The translations under genes were made by a program, and so were the position numbers. From Sipunculus nudus (Eukaryota > Annelida > Sipuncula > Golfingiida > Sipunculidae): DNA of 64,000 bases. The notes under the pieces are model-generated. The model saw only the letters and a list, made by a program, of their open reading frames with translations, ran no database searches and was not told the DNA's origin. This document shows, one piece after another, positions 37,094 to 50,029 of this stretch. The stretch's first letter is position 1. The number at the start of each line of letters is the position of its first letter. Location of the stretch: assembly GCA_026874595.1 (NCBI GenBank), contig CM049311.1, positions 44,087,676 to 44,151,675 of the forward strand. The letters run 5' to 3'.

Positions 37094-37960
37094 ACTAGAA
37101 TACGGGTAGTCAACAAGTGACTACATGTATCCGCCAAAATCAGAGTGGGATGGGTGAAGTGAGACATGGATTGAGTGGCAAGGGGAAATAGAGCGAGTTG
37201 TGTTGCATATTAGCATGGATGTCTGCAGCCGAAATGTGTATGTACACTGCAAAAATCCCTACTTAACCAAGTAATTTTCCTTGAAATGAGAAATCTTTTC
37301 TTGAAACAAGGAAACTCATAGGAAAATTTTCTTAAATCCTGGGTTTGTAGCCATAAGCTGACTTAGATAAGAAAATTTTCCTTGTTTCTAGGAAAGATTC
37401 CTAGATTCAAGAAAAGTTTACTATGAGGTTACAGCTTTCAAGATCTTATATCTTATTTCAAGAAATATCTCCTTAAACCAGGAAACTACAAATGTGAGAT
37501 ACAAATATATGCATCAAGCTATGTCAATGCTTATGTAGAATAAATGGATAAAAGTCTGAATAAAAGTATGAATGACCTTAATTCTTCCTCATGAGAAATT
37601 CACTATAAAAAATAAATCTTTAAATGATGTTATAAGTTATAACTTATCAAGTTACACCTACATGGGGTATCAGACACAAAAGAACAACAGAACTTACTGG
37701 AAAATCATGGGGTACACTGCAAAAAATAAATTTCTGGTTTTGTAGCCATAATCTGACACAGACAAGAAAATTTTCCTTGTTTCTAGGTAAGAATCCTAGA
37801 TTCAGGAAAAATTTTGATGATGTTGCAGCTTTCATTATCATGTATATCATTTTAAGAAATATTTACTTAAATCAAGAAACTGCAAATGCAAGGAGCTAAT
37901 ATATATGACTTTATACCTTCAGTTCTTACTTCCTGAAAATGTCTAGCAGGTTAGGACTAG

Positions 37961-38003
37961 TGTGTGTGTGTGTGTGTGCGTGTGTTTGTGTGTGTGTGTG
38001 TGT
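37961..38003 (+). repeat. (GT)n microsatellite
   Basis: About 21 GT units with two interruptions (GCGTG, GTTTG). Confidence 0.9.
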
Positions 38004-38604
38004 ATTAATTTTATGAGAGAAATGAGGGACTTATATCAAGAATTCTTAGGTAAAATTCAGGTTGTGAATGACCTCATTCTTCCTCATGAGATTTTCACTA
38101 AAAATAAATAAAAAAGTTTCAACTGATATAAAAATATCACTTATATCAAACTACTTCTGCAAGTGGTATCAGAGATAACCTGGCTGTAGAATTTCTGAAA
38201 ACTATATGTAGGTCAATAAATTTTCAACTGATATCACATGTTTGCAGAAGTTAAATTGTTTTACAAATTTTCAGAGAAGTGCAGAATTCTGAAAGTATGG
38301 TAATTCCTGCAGATTGCCACAAAACTGTCTGACTCAGAACATACTTGGTTCAGAAAAGGCTCTCTGGATATTGATATTTTACATGGAGATCGACTCTACA
38401 CCAAGAAAAAAAAACCAATAAGACTCTATAACCAAGATAAGGCATCTAACATATCAATATGTTTAGAAAAGCACCTAGAACATGAATATGAGTATATTTT
38501 TATTAAAAATAATTTGTAAAAAAATCTCTGATTGATGGACAATGTATTATATTATATTTATATAATGATATGGATATTAATTTATCCTTTTCTTGCATAT
38601 TATA

Positions 38605-38606
<2 letters not shown>

Positions 38607-38672
<66 letters not shown>
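38607..38672. repeat. (TA)n microsatellite followed by (GA)n
   Basis: About 32 TA units, then GAGAGAGAGAG and GA-rich sequence to about 38705. The Tyr-Ile frames on both strands are microsatellite translations. Confidence 0.95.
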
Positions 38673-38685
<13 letters not shown>

Positions 38686-38869
38686 TGAAAGAGCGAGAGA
38701 ATGAGATACAGAGGGATTTATGTATTGCATATATTTCTCTGACAAATAATGGGTGTTCTGACAGTTCTGATTTAGACTTATCTGAATGGTGTTTTACATA
38801 TCTGAAAAATCAGCTAATTAAAAATGAAAAGGTACTATATGTATAATGTCAACAAGAAACATGACTGTG

Positions 38870-40600
38870 CACCCTGGGATGCTTGCACTTTATCAAGCTG
38901 CCGTTGCCTTCGGGGCCACCCCCAGCATATCAGGTTACTGTAAGCAGTGTGTCAAGCCAGGCTCAAAGGGCATATAATGACCAGGTTAGTCAAAGAGGAT
39001 AGTTCAAATGTTGCAGATCTAACTGTCACGGAGAAAGAAGAGAAGACAATGCATCTCAGCATACATATTCATCTGTTTCATCTGAATTAAAAATATATGA
39101 AAAGAATATGTAAAAGCCCTTATAAGCACTTTTGTTTGAGAATGATCAGTATGGGTACTGTCAACGTACTGTCAATGAGTCAACATGTATGGACTTACAG
39201 GGCTTGCATGAAAACAACTGAGACCTGTTTACTCAAATATGTAGATCTTTCCCACCATGCCTCATGATCATCATTACTAATTTTTAATATACATTATTTC
39301 AACTAACAAGTATTATTATTGTACATTTTATGATGTTCTGGTGCAAAGAAACATTTAATAAATGGTGTTTTATATCCTCTCCTTTCTGCTGCTTGAAGAA
39401 ACAGAAATCCCCAGAAATGGCAAATAAAAACAACAGAGATAATTTATAATCATCAAGTAGTAAGAGGGATCTGTTTATTTGTTACATGTCCATATAGGGG
39501 AAGCAGAAACAGATAATTAGTAAAATTAAATATTTGTTCAATTTTAATTAAAGTGTCTGTTAATTGTCAACAATATGTCCTAAGCTTAACTCTAGGCTGC
39601 ACAGAAGAATATATATGACATTGTCAATGACAACTTTATCACTATACACTCAGTTATGGTCAATTTAGGATATTAAATAGATATCTGTCACAAACTCTGT
39701 AAATGTATTAGGAGGACTGTGTCTGGACAACTTGAAAAAGTAACCTTTACTGATGTAATTAATTACATATTTTCATGTAATTTATCATAATTTCTAATTT
39801 TGTAATTGAGCTTTTTTAATATACACTGAAGTGTAAAACTGCAAATTCAGCCAATAAAATGTAAAATTATGCCCAAACTACAAAAAAAAAATTTTTGTAA
39901 GAAATGACTGTTCTGACACTTGTAAATCTGTACAACTGTCAATTTTTCATGAATCACTTTTGATGGCCCTGACATGTACCTGCAGTATACGATATGCAAT
40001 TTTTAGTCAACTGTTTTCATTTCCTTTCCAGACATGATCACCATGCAAGAAGTATGATGAAGTCAAGCCTATACTATAAGGCACAAGCTGAGGGATATTC
40101 TGAAACCATTTGGGATAAGCAACAACTAAGCAAGATTTATCCTGCATCCTCCGATAAATAACTATTACACTTTATTCAGTTTTTTCTTTTATTTTTCTCA
40201 TATGTAGATGCAATTACAGCAACATTTTGATGTTTTTGGATGTTAAAAATTTCCTCAGATAATTTTACAAAAAGGTTACCACAGAGACAAGCACACTTAG
40301 AAACTCTTCATTGAAAAGAGTGGATGCTTCAGAAAATATCCACAGAAAAGAGTAGACTATGGACAAATGCAAGATAAAAAGTGGACACTTTGGAAAATAA
40401 CCACAGATATAGGATTTCAGTTTTTTTCCTATGGATTTTACAAATCTACAGAAAATTTCTACAGTCCCAATCCGAAGAAAGTTTCCAAATACACAGATAA
40501 TCAAAGCTAGGCAGATTTAAAGGCTTCTATGCATGGTTTCATTGGCAGTTAATAGCTAAAAATAATGAAAATAAATCTGGGAAAATGTTCCTCCCATTCT
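38870..40600. other. no recognised gene or full element
   Basis: A moderately GC-rich patch at 38870-38970 contains a 38-codon frame without recognisable features. The rest is AT-rich sequence within the CACTG-bounded region. Nothing here is supported as an exon. Confidence 0.45.
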
Positions 40601-41375
40601 AAGATAATTAGCTCAGCTGACTCTAAGTCATCTGAGCTATAGTCGTGGTCCATTGTCCGTCATCTTTCCAACCGTTCTTCTGTCCGTACGTAAGACAAGC
40701 ACATTTCAACATCATTGGACCTACAAATCTGAAATTCGGCATACAAATAGATGTCTTCAAAATCTCCTACCATACCCTAGATGTCTTCAAAATCTCCTAC
40801 CATACCCGAAAGTGGGCCAATATGTCTTCGTTTCTTCAAGATATCAAGGAAAAACCTCAATTTTCCATTAAAAAGCCATTGTCACACTTCAGGACTGCCT
40901 AATATCAAAACCACTTATCTGTTTTTAATCATGCTTGGTATACATATTTGTCTATACATTTCCTATTTATGTACCAGAATTAAGGTCAGTATTGTGTAAT
41001 TTGTTAAAGGAAATATATTACTCACTTAACATAAGAATTGCTGAAGCTAGAGACTTTTTTAAAGGGATATTACATACTTCATTTAATCAGGATTCAATTG
41101 TATACCAAATATTAGATCTGAATTTTTCAAAAGTAAGTACCAAAAATATAAAATCAGTACCTTAAAGTTAACCTTTGTCCATGGCACATTTTTTTCCTGT
41201 AAGAACTGTTGATTTTAATTATGCATGCATGAAGCTGGGCATATACTGGGCAGCCAGCAAGCTCCTGGTCCAGATGTTCAACAAGACTCATCAAGTAGTT
41301 GTTTTAACCAACAACATAACAATAAACAATAATTAAATAAATTTTTATTGGTTTATAATAACTACTTTGAGAAAA

Positions 41376-42824
41376 ACTAGAATACGGGTAGTCGACAAGC
41401 GACTATGTGTATCCGCCAAAATCTGAGTTGGACAGGTGAAGTGAGGCATGGATTGAGTGGCATGGGGAAATAGAGTTACATGTGTTACATATTAGAATGG
41501 ATCTGTGCAACGGAAACATGATTGTAGGTGGCGCCACCTGTTATTTGAACGAGAAACTATCCAAGATGTATACAAATGCAAAATTTCAGGTGGAAAAGTC
41601 AAACCACTGCAGAGATATGAGTGACTTTAACCCAAGGCAGACAAACAGATGGAGGCTGTGCAAAAATTGCTGCAGGTGGCGCCATCATTTTTGTGTACGT
41701 TATAAAGCTATCCAAGGGCTACATTTAGGTAAATTTTTTTTCCTGATTGGTCAAAAGGTTCCAGAGATATAAGCATTAATGTCTGTAGCGTGAACGTAGG
41801 TGGCGCCATCTTTCATAAAATCAAGAAAGCTATGTGGGATGTATACGCATGCCGAATTTCAGGTAATTTGGTCAAACCACTGCAGAGATATGACTGATTT
41901 TAACCCAAGGCAGACAAACAGATGGACACTGTGCAAAAATGGTTGCAGGTGGCGCCACCATTTTTGTGTATGTTATAAAGCTATCCAAAGGCTACATTTG
42001 TGTAAAATTTTTTTCCTGATTGGTCGAATGTGTCCGGAGATATAAGCATGGATATCTACAGCGTGAACGTGAATGTAGGTGGCGCCACCTGTCATAAAAT
42101 CAAGAAAGCTATGCGGGATTTATACGCATGCCGAATTTCAGGTAATTTGGTCAAACCACTGCAGAGATATGAGGGATTTTAACCCAAGGCAAACAAACAG
42201 ATGGACGCTGTGCAAAAATGGCTGCACGTGGCGCCACCATTTTTGTATGTTATAAAGCAATCCAAGGGCTACATTTGTGTAAATATTTTTCCCTGATTGG
42301 TCAAACGGTTCCCGAGATATGAGCTTGGATGTCTGCAACGTTAACGTGAATGTAGGTGGCGCCACCTGTCATAAAATCAAGAAAGCTATCTAGGAAATAT
42401 AAGCATGCCAAATTTTAGGTGAATTAGTCAAACGACTGCAGAGATATGAGTGACTTTAACCCAAGGCAAATGAACAGATGGACACTGTGCAAACATGGTT
42501 GCAGGTGGCGCACCCTTTTTTTGTGTATGTTATAAAGCTATCCAAGGGCTACATTTGTGTAAAAAATTTTTCCTGATCAGTCAAACGGTTCCCGAGATAT
42601 GTGGGTTTATGTGTGGAAACAGATGCACAAACGGACGCTGGGCAGAGAGGAAAGGTCAGAGGTCAAGGCCACTTGGTTAGGCACCAGTTCACATGTGACC
42701 CGATAATTTGTGAAAGTTTCGGAAAAATCCTTCCAGTAGTCTCAAAGGAGTTGTCCGGAAACGAACGCGGCGGCAGAACCCAGTCAAAACATAGTATCCG
42801 CAAAACTTTTAGCGGATACAATTA
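41376..42824 (+). mobile_element. family C element C1, full length (about 1.45 kb)
   Basis: ACTAGAATACGGG is followed by hairpin TAGTCG-ACAAG-CGACTA (41389-41405) and box GTATCCGCC (41409-41417). Four or so cores of about 270 bp, each with two palindromic GGTGGCGCCACC-type blocks (41527, 41947, 42075, 42228, 42356), include AAAGCTATCCAAGGGCTACA. The tail CGCGGCGGCAG precedes the 3' hairpin GTATCCGC (42794-42801)-AAAACTTTTA-GCGGATAC (42812-42819), then AATTA. Open frames of up to 96 codons are core translations. Confidence 0.9.
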
Positions 42825-43007
42825 ACGGAAAAGGAATTTTATATTTCATTAGGAACAGGGAATTACCCTGCAATTATTGATGTTGTATGGATTTTGTATG
42901 GATTGATGAAAAAAGTATTCCAAAAACACCATGCAGTCACTTAGATATTTTTCATTTCATTTGAAAGTAGTCCAAAGTGAATATAATAGTTTTATTTCTA
43001 AATATAA

Positions 43008-45157
43008 ACTAGACATTTCTTGGCACCGCAGGTGCCAGAGTATCCCCAGACATAGTACGGCCCCCCATCCCCTTTAAGAATAGGCCCCCATTTTTAGCAG
43101 CATATACTGACACTTTGCAAGCAATTATTGTTTTTTCCATCTATCAATCCACAATCTTTATGAAGATGTTGGTCCTGTGACCTTGACCTTTTTGCACATC
43201 ACAAGGCTATCCAAGAAATTGACAGGCATCTTCCTCTATTGGCAGGGGAACTGTATGTGCAAGATGAAAGGTCTGAGATGAAATGTTTGGCTGAAAATGC
43301 ATCCACAATCTTTTTAAAGATGTGTCCTGTGACCTTGACCTTTGACCTCATGACCCCAAAATCAATATGGGTCTTGCTTTTCCAATGGGACATATACAAG
43401 TCAAGTTTGAAATCTATACATTAATAAAAGCAGGAATTATCATCCAGAAACTAATTTTTGGACAGATGGCTCCTGTGACCTTCATCTTTGACCTTGTGAC
43501 CTCAAAATTGATAGGGGTCTTCCACTCTTGGCAGGTGAACTATATGTGCAAGATAAAAAATCTGAGACTAAATGTTTGGCTGAAAATGCATCCACATCTT
43601 TTTAAAGATGTGTCCCGTGACCTTGACCTTTGACCTCATGACCCCAAAATCAATATGGGTCTTGCTTTTCCAATGGGACATATACAAGTCAAGTTTGAAA
43701 TCTATACATTAATAAAAGCAGGAATTATCATCCAGAAACTAATTTTTGGACAGATGGCTCCTGTGACCTTCATCTTTGACCTTGTGACCTCAAAATTGAT
43801 AGGGGTCTTCCACTCTTGGCAGGTGAACTATATGTGCAAGATAAAAAATCTGAGACTAAATGTTTGGCTGAAAATGCATCCACATCTTTTTAAAGATGTG
43901 TCCCGTGACCTTGACCTTTGACCTCATGACCCCAAAATCAATTCAGGTCTTGCTTTTCCAATGGGTCATATCCAAGTCAAGTTTGAAATCCATACATCAA
44001 TAAAAGCAGGAATTATTATCCAGAAACTAATTTTTGGACAGATGGCTCCTGTGACCTTCACCTATGACCTTGTGACCTCAAAATTGATAGGGGTCTTCCA
44101 CTATTGGCAGATGAACTATATGTGCAAGATGAAAGGTCTGAGATGAAATATTTGGCTGAAAACGCATCCACAATCTTTTTAAAGATGTGTCCTGTGACCT
44201 TGACCTTTGACCTCATGACCCAAAAATCAATTGGAGTCTTGCTTTTTCACATATATAAGTCAAGTTTGAAATCAATACATCAATAAAAGCAGGAATTATC
44301 ATCCAGAAACAATTTTTTGACAGATAGCTCCTGTGGCCTTGACCTTTGACCTTGTGACCCCAAAATTGATATGGATCATCCACTATTGGCAAGTGAGCTA
44401 TATATTCAAGATGGAAGACCTGGGATGAAAGTTTGGCTAAAAATGCATCCACAGTATCTTTTAAGATGCGAGTCCAGTGACCTTGACCTTTGACCTCATG
44501 ACCCTAGAACCTATAGGGTTCTTACTTTAGTGGAGGGCCATACATAAGTCACGTTTGAAATCCATATGGCTATCAACACTGGAGATATCATAAGAGGCGT
44601 GTGATTTTCACAAAATATGGACACATAAAAGGTCAAGGCCACTCTCATGGTAAAGGTCATGACCCAAATGTAAATAGACCTCATCCCATAACCCATCTCT
44701 CTACATGTGCATAATATGAAAGAAATATGTCCATTAGTTTTGACTTATAATGCTTACAGTACTGTCAAGTGGCAATTATGGGGGTATTAAAAAGCGTAAA
44801 AACAAGAAAAGGATAATAGGTGGCACCACCAGTTTCCGGTATATCACAAGGCTATCAAATATTTTCGGTCACCTTGATTTTTGGACCAGTCCATGCAAGC
44901 TTACTTGAAATATTTAAGAATTTGTGTTATTTTCAGCAAAAATGGACCTATTCAAGGTCAAGGTCACTCTCCTAGCATAAGTCATGATCCCATTTTAAAT
45001 AGGCTTTGTCCCCTTACCTATATCTATACCAATGTAAAGTTTGAAAAAGATCAGTGAAATATTTTTGGAGTTATCCTGCTCACAAGGTTTTTCTGCGGCG
45101 GCGGCGGGACCGTTGTGAAACCATAGTATCCCGACTTTGTCTGGGGATACAATAAAA
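43008..45157 (+). mobile_element. family B element B2, full length (about 2.15 kb)
   Basis: Start ACTAGACATTTCTT, hairpin GGCACCGCAGGTGCC (43022-43036), box GTATCCCC (43040-43047). Cores of about 145 bp between 43165 and 44500 each hold a TGACCTTGACCTTTGACC-type run. The CGGCGGCGGCGGGACCG tail (45095-45111) precedes the 3' hairpin GTATCCC (45126-45132)-GACTTTGTCT-GGGGATAC (45143-45150), then AATAAAA. It is inserted in the inverted A3 element and is the best-preserved B copy. Confidence 0.9.
43329..43904. repeat. exact 288-bp tandem duplication inside B2
   Basis: Two adjacent 288-bp units (43329-43616 and 43617-43904), each comprising two cores, are identical as read, including two identical 88-codon frames at 43367 and 43655. 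Neighbouring core pairs differ at many positions, so this duplication is very recent or recently converted. Confidence 0.9.
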
Positions 45158-46333
45158 GCCATATAACCAGGTCATTATTTAAATGTGTGAAATTTGTATA
45201 TTCTGGATTCTCAACATCTTTAACTGAAACTAAATAAATACCAGACACGATGTGAATACTTTGCACATGTATTTGAATATGAATATGAATACTCTTTTGA
45301 TTTCATGCACATGAAAACTAATAAGAATACAGGTAAACATGAAAGTATTTGAATAGGAATGCAAATACTTTCAAAATGTATTCAGGAATGCATTCATGAA
45401 TACATTTTATATTATTTTAATAATCATTTATTTCAATTATATTATTAAAACATTTTTTTTTTCAGATGATACTGGTATCCTTTTTAGTTAAAATTATATT
45501 TGGCACAATAATTGATATTAATTTTTAATAAATATTTTAACTTATTTGTGCTAGTGCTACTCGTGGGTAGGGATAACCTGTAATTACTGAATGACACTTA
45601 ACTTAGAAGCAATGTAGATACAGTTATAAGGCCAAGTCAAAACCTGTGTGACAATAGCACACCATTTCCAAATGTAAATAATATCAATGATATCAATCCT
45701 CTTCCCAACTCCAAGGATTTGATTAAAATCTTACATAACTTCTGTTAAACATCATCAACTCATAATACAGCTTATATTACTACACAAAACCAGCATCTGC
45801 CTACCCCATCTTTCAAATCATAGTTTGTGATCATATATAACAGCTAAGTGCCATGACCCATTGGCCCCTTGTTTTATAATATGTACTCTTTGAAAACATT
45901 ACAAAGATACAATTTAAATGTAACTAATATGTTTCAACAGCAACAACCTTTTAATAAAATTAAAGGTATTAGATAATTTAGATATATTCATTTAACAATA
46001 AAGTGGTACTAATTTACAAGCTGACAATCATAAAAAGGTCAGTGTTTCCTATATAATTATATATATTCTTAGGTTGTACATTTTTTATATTGATGGTTTG
46101 TAGGTAAAAATCAGTTTGAAGTTCTTATAGTCACTGTATACATATAATCTTACAATCTAGTATATATGTTTATATTTTTATGCATTCTGTTACAATTTCA
46201 TTATGATTGTCAGTGCTTTTATCTGGATGACCTTTGTTTCAACAGCTGGTGTTTCTTACATCAACTTTATATTCAGAGAGGAACCTGCAAGAATTTAGCC
46301 TGATAATTATCTGTATCATCATATCATTTAGTT

Positions 46334-46497
<164 letters not shown>

Positions 46498-47947
46498 GAT
46501 GACAGAAGATGTATGTTTGATTGTATCATATAAACTGTTTGATACACACAAATGAAATAAAAGAGATATAGTTAAAAGTTGCATTTGTAAATAATACTAT
46601 GTTTGCAGACACTCATGATATTCAAGTTGTCATGTATTATGCTATAATTTAGAATCATCTTGCATCAAGCTATATGTAATACTGAATTAATGTAGGTGAC
46701 AGTTGTTTCAGTAGGATTTTATTGAACTAGAAGGATTGAACATGTCATATTCCTTATTCAAGAAAAGTTTCTTGTCCTAGTCAATATTTTCTTATCTGAC
46801 TCCCATTTTGCTTAAATCAAGGGAATTTTTCTTGAACAAATTTTCTTGAATTGAGTAAATATTCCTTGGACTAGAAAATTTTCCTTGAAAGGAGCTGAGT
46901 AAATTTTTCTTGAAATAAGAAACTAAATCAAGTAAATATTCCTTGAAATATGAAAGTCAATCTAGTAAATATTCCTTGAAATAAGAAACTAATTTAAGTA
47001 AATATTTCTTGAAATAAGAAAATATTCCTTATAGCTAACATGAAAATATTCCTTATCTGACTCCCAATATAATTATTTTTTGCAGTGTAGGTTGCTATAC
47101 CTACCACAAAATCCAGAGAGCTGTCCAAGTTGTATTCATATACAAAATTTTAGGCAGATAAGTCAAACCACTACTTTTATATGAGTGATTTTATCCTACA
47201 GCAGACAAACAGAAGGACGATGTGCGAAAATAGTTGCAGGTGGCGCCTACAGTTTTGTGTATGATAAAGAGCTATGTCAGATCTATACACATGCAAAATT
47301 TCAGGAGGATACAGCAAACCAGTCCTGAGATATAAGCCTGGATTTCTGCAGTGTAAACATAAATGTAGGTGGTGCCATCTGCCACAAAATCCAGAAAGCT
47401 ATCCAAGATGTATAAACCTGCAAAATTTTAGGCAGATATGTCAAACCACTACCGAGATATGAGTGATTCTATCCCATGGCAGACTAACAGATGGACGCTG
47501 TGCAAAATTGGTTGCCAGTGGCGCCACCAGTTTTGCGTATGATGAAGAGCTATGTGAGATCTATACACAACCCAAAGTTTGGCCAAACTGGTCAGATGGT
47601 TCCTGAAATACCAGCTTGGATGTCTGCAGCCTGAACGTGAATGTAAGTGGCGCCACCAGTCATAAAATCAAGATAGCTATCCAGGATGTATACACATGCA
47701 AAATTTCAGGTAGATAAGTCCAACCAATGCAGAGATATGAGTGATTTCATCCCTTGGCAGATGAACAGATGGATGCTGTACAAAAATAGTTGCAGGTGGC
47801 GCCATTTTTAGTGTGTTATAAAGCTATCCAAGGGCTACATTTGTGCAAAATTTTTAGCCTGATGGGTCAAACGGTTCCTGAGATATGTGGGTTTATGTGT
47901 GGAAACAGATGCACAGATGGACGCACTGGAGAAAGGAAAGGTAAGAG

Positions 47948-48115
47948 GTATTATTATACCTTCAGCCATGGTATGTTATGTGTGTATGACATAAAATTAT
48001 TATACCTTCAGCCATTGTATGTTATGTGTGTAAGTCATAAAATTATTATACCTTCAGCCATGGTATGTGTGTGTGTCTGACATAAAATTATTGTACCTTC
48101 AGCCATGGTATGTTT
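47948..48115. repeat. minisatellite, right part
   Basis: Three to four units of TTATACCTTCAGCCATGGTA, TGTTATGTGTGTATGACAT and AAAATTA match the 36720-37093 array. The unit's TGTATGACATA resembles the AKIP1 intron start 50 bp away (minus strand GTATGTGTATGTCATG). Confidence 0.85.
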
Positions 48116-48164
48116 CGGTGTCTGCAGCTTAGGTGCATGCTATGTATTCATGACATACACATAC

Positions 48165-48245
48165 CTTACACTGTCTTGAGGCTGTTGACATGTATTGCAG
48201 GACAGAGGTGAAGGCATCATCTATGCTCGTGTGCAAAGCAGGATC
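48165..48245 (-). CDS. AKIP1: AKIP1 coding exon 2
   Basis: This is an 81-nt, 27-codon exon. The acceptor is TTTTATAG before GATCCT and the donor is GTATGT after TGTAAG. It encodes a peptide starting DPALHTSIDDAF and ending STASRQCK. The pattern AF.....(Y/F)M..(A/S)S.QC aligns without gaps to human AKIP1 ASFRTMAEFMDYTSSQC, and the next exon continues with RYY where human has KYY. Both borders are phase 0. The donor lies about 50 bp from a minisatellite whose units resemble the intron start. Confidence 0.88.
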
Positions 48246-48308
48246 CTATAAAACAAACCATGTACACTCAGTTCATGTGTACAAATACATTCAATATATT
48301 ATACTGAA

Positions 48309-48327
48309 AGGGGGGGGGGGGGGGGGG
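48309..48327 (+). repeat. poly-G tract
   Basis: Run of about 17-19 G, about 65 bp upstream of AKIP1 exon 2 on the gene strand, where it is a C-run before the acceptor. Confidence 0.9.
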
Positions 48328-48997
48328 TGGTGGTCATGTCTGTATCAAATGCAGGAAGTCACCTGTAATTTTAGTGTTGTACATGTCAAGACCCTTAAGA
48401 AAACTTTAAGAAAAAAGCCCAAATCTGTAAACATATTGCTACAGACCCCAAGAATTTTATTGTTTATACCTCTATTAGGCATACAAACCACATTATTTGG
48501 TCCATCTCTTTATTACTTAATAAAGATATGAAATATATATATTGTAAAAAATGTTAGGAAAAGGTCAGGTAAGAAATAGTTGGAAATAGGAAATGACTCA
48601 GAAAAGAAACAAATTTAACCGAAATCTACACTAATAGCTATTCAATCACCTATGATCTATTCTTCAGTAGCTAGTCTTGGTTGAATACACAGCGGCTCAT
48701 TGTTTTAACTTAAAATTCAAAATGATCACTCATCTAGCATGACCTTGACAGATTTAACTAATCTAATCTAGGTCTAAAACCTAGAATATATATCTTGAAT
48801 AGGGCTCTGTGATTTGCCGACAAGCTCAAACACATGCTACATGCTCCGGCAGAATGAGTGCGAATAAACTCTGACAGTTTGGCGATCATTGGGGATATTC
48901 ATTCAAGTTTTTAAAACAACAAAAAAATCAATAAAGCCTATAATATGTTACCCTTATACAATATTAGTGTGCATCAGACAGTCCTTTGGGTTCAAAG

Positions 48998-49001
<4 letters not shown>

Positions 49002-49066
<65 letters not shown>
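49002..49066. repeat. (TA)n microsatellite
   Basis: About 32 TA units followed by AAAACAGG and a short CTCTCTCTCTC run. The flanks 48330-49000 and 49080-49370 hold no recognised gene. Confidence 0.95.
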
Positions 49067-49071
<5 letters not shown>

Positions 49072-49375
49072 GGATGTTCTCTCTCTCTCACTTCATACAC
49101 AATCACATAGATAGAAAAAGCAAAAATAGAACGTTCACGATGTGTTGCCGATCAATACAAAGTTCGAGGTTTGAATCCCTTTTCTTTACAAATGTGAAAT
49201 ATATCTATATATACAGAGACTTAATTTTTAGGAGACTATATAAAATTTAAATACATATCAAACCTGAGCTTTTTAAACAAATTATATGTACATATAAGAG
49301 AAACAAATTTGAAACCAGATACATGACTCAAAATACAAATATTACATGACTCATGACTCATAACTTAAGCACCAA

Positions 49376-50010
49376 AATACATGAGTGATTTTGTCTCACG
49401 GCAGAAAAACAGACAGACGCTGTGCAAAAATGGTTGCAGATGGTGCCACCAGTTTTGGGTATGATAAAGAGGTATGTGAGATCTATACACATGCAAAATT
49501 TTGGCCAAATTGTTCAGAGGGTTGCGGAGATATGAGCTTGGATGTCTGCAGCATAAAGATGAATGTAGGTGGCGCCACCTGTCATAAAATCCAGAAAACT
49601 ATCCAGGATGAATACACATGCAAAATTTCAGGTGTCTTAGTCCATTCACTGCAGAGATATGAGTGATTTTATCCCAAGGCAGATGAACAGATGGACGCTG
49701 TGCAAGAATGGTTGCAGGTGGCGCCACCATTTTTTATGTATGTTATAAAGCTATCCAAGGGCTTCATTTGTGCAATATTTTTTCCAAAGTCCAAAGATAT
49801 GTGGATTAATGTGTCAAAACACACGCACAGATGGACGCACTGGAGAAAGGAAAGGTAAGAGGTCAATGCAAAATATTTTGGCACCAGTTCACATGTTCAC
49901 CCGATAATCGTGTAAAGTTTTGGAAAAATCTGTCCAGTAATCTCAGTCAGAGTTCTATCCCGGAAATGAATGCGGTTGGGGCGGCAGATTGTTTTGGCAG
50001 ATACAATTAC
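49376..50010 (+). mobile_element. family C fragment, 5'-truncated
   Basis: Two to three C cores with GGTGGCGCCACC at 49567-49578 and about 49717 and the AAAGCTATCCAAGGGCT phrase. The 3' end has decayed (GGGCGGCAG..GGCAGATACAATTACA, about 49979-50013). Confidence 0.75.
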
Positions 50011-50029
50011 ATAGTACTTGCCTAAATTC

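Larger units (their letters stand above)
40609..45873 (-). mobile_element. inverted family A element A3 with nested C1 and B2
   Basis: On the plus strand the left end is TTAGCTCAGCTGACTCTAAG, then TCATCTGAGCTATAG, the reverse complement of the A 3' terminus. A core of the A1 type, also inverted, runs to about 41220. The right end (TTAGCTGT..AGCAG, CCATGACCCATTGGCCCCTTGT, 45838-45873) is the inverted, mutated A 5' terminus. The 45.2-45.8 kb stretch includes the ~120 bp that A1 lacks and A2 keeps. Removing C1 and B2 leaves about 1.7 kb, so part of the body is deleted. Confidence 0.75.

Noticed and set aside
38869-38967. 38-codon frame beginning MTVHPGMLALYQ
   Set aside because: Short, without conserved motif or splice signals; probably a repeat remnant.
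43367-44286. Series of similar frames with the pattern VKFEIHTSIKAGIIIQKLI
   Set aside because: They track the family B core repeat; start and stop positions drift between units and frameshifts are common, so no protein is implied.
49160-49185. tRNA-like B box (GGTTTGAATCC)
   Set aside because: No A box or acceptor-stem pairing at the right distance, so a tRNA or tRNA-derived SINE is not supported.
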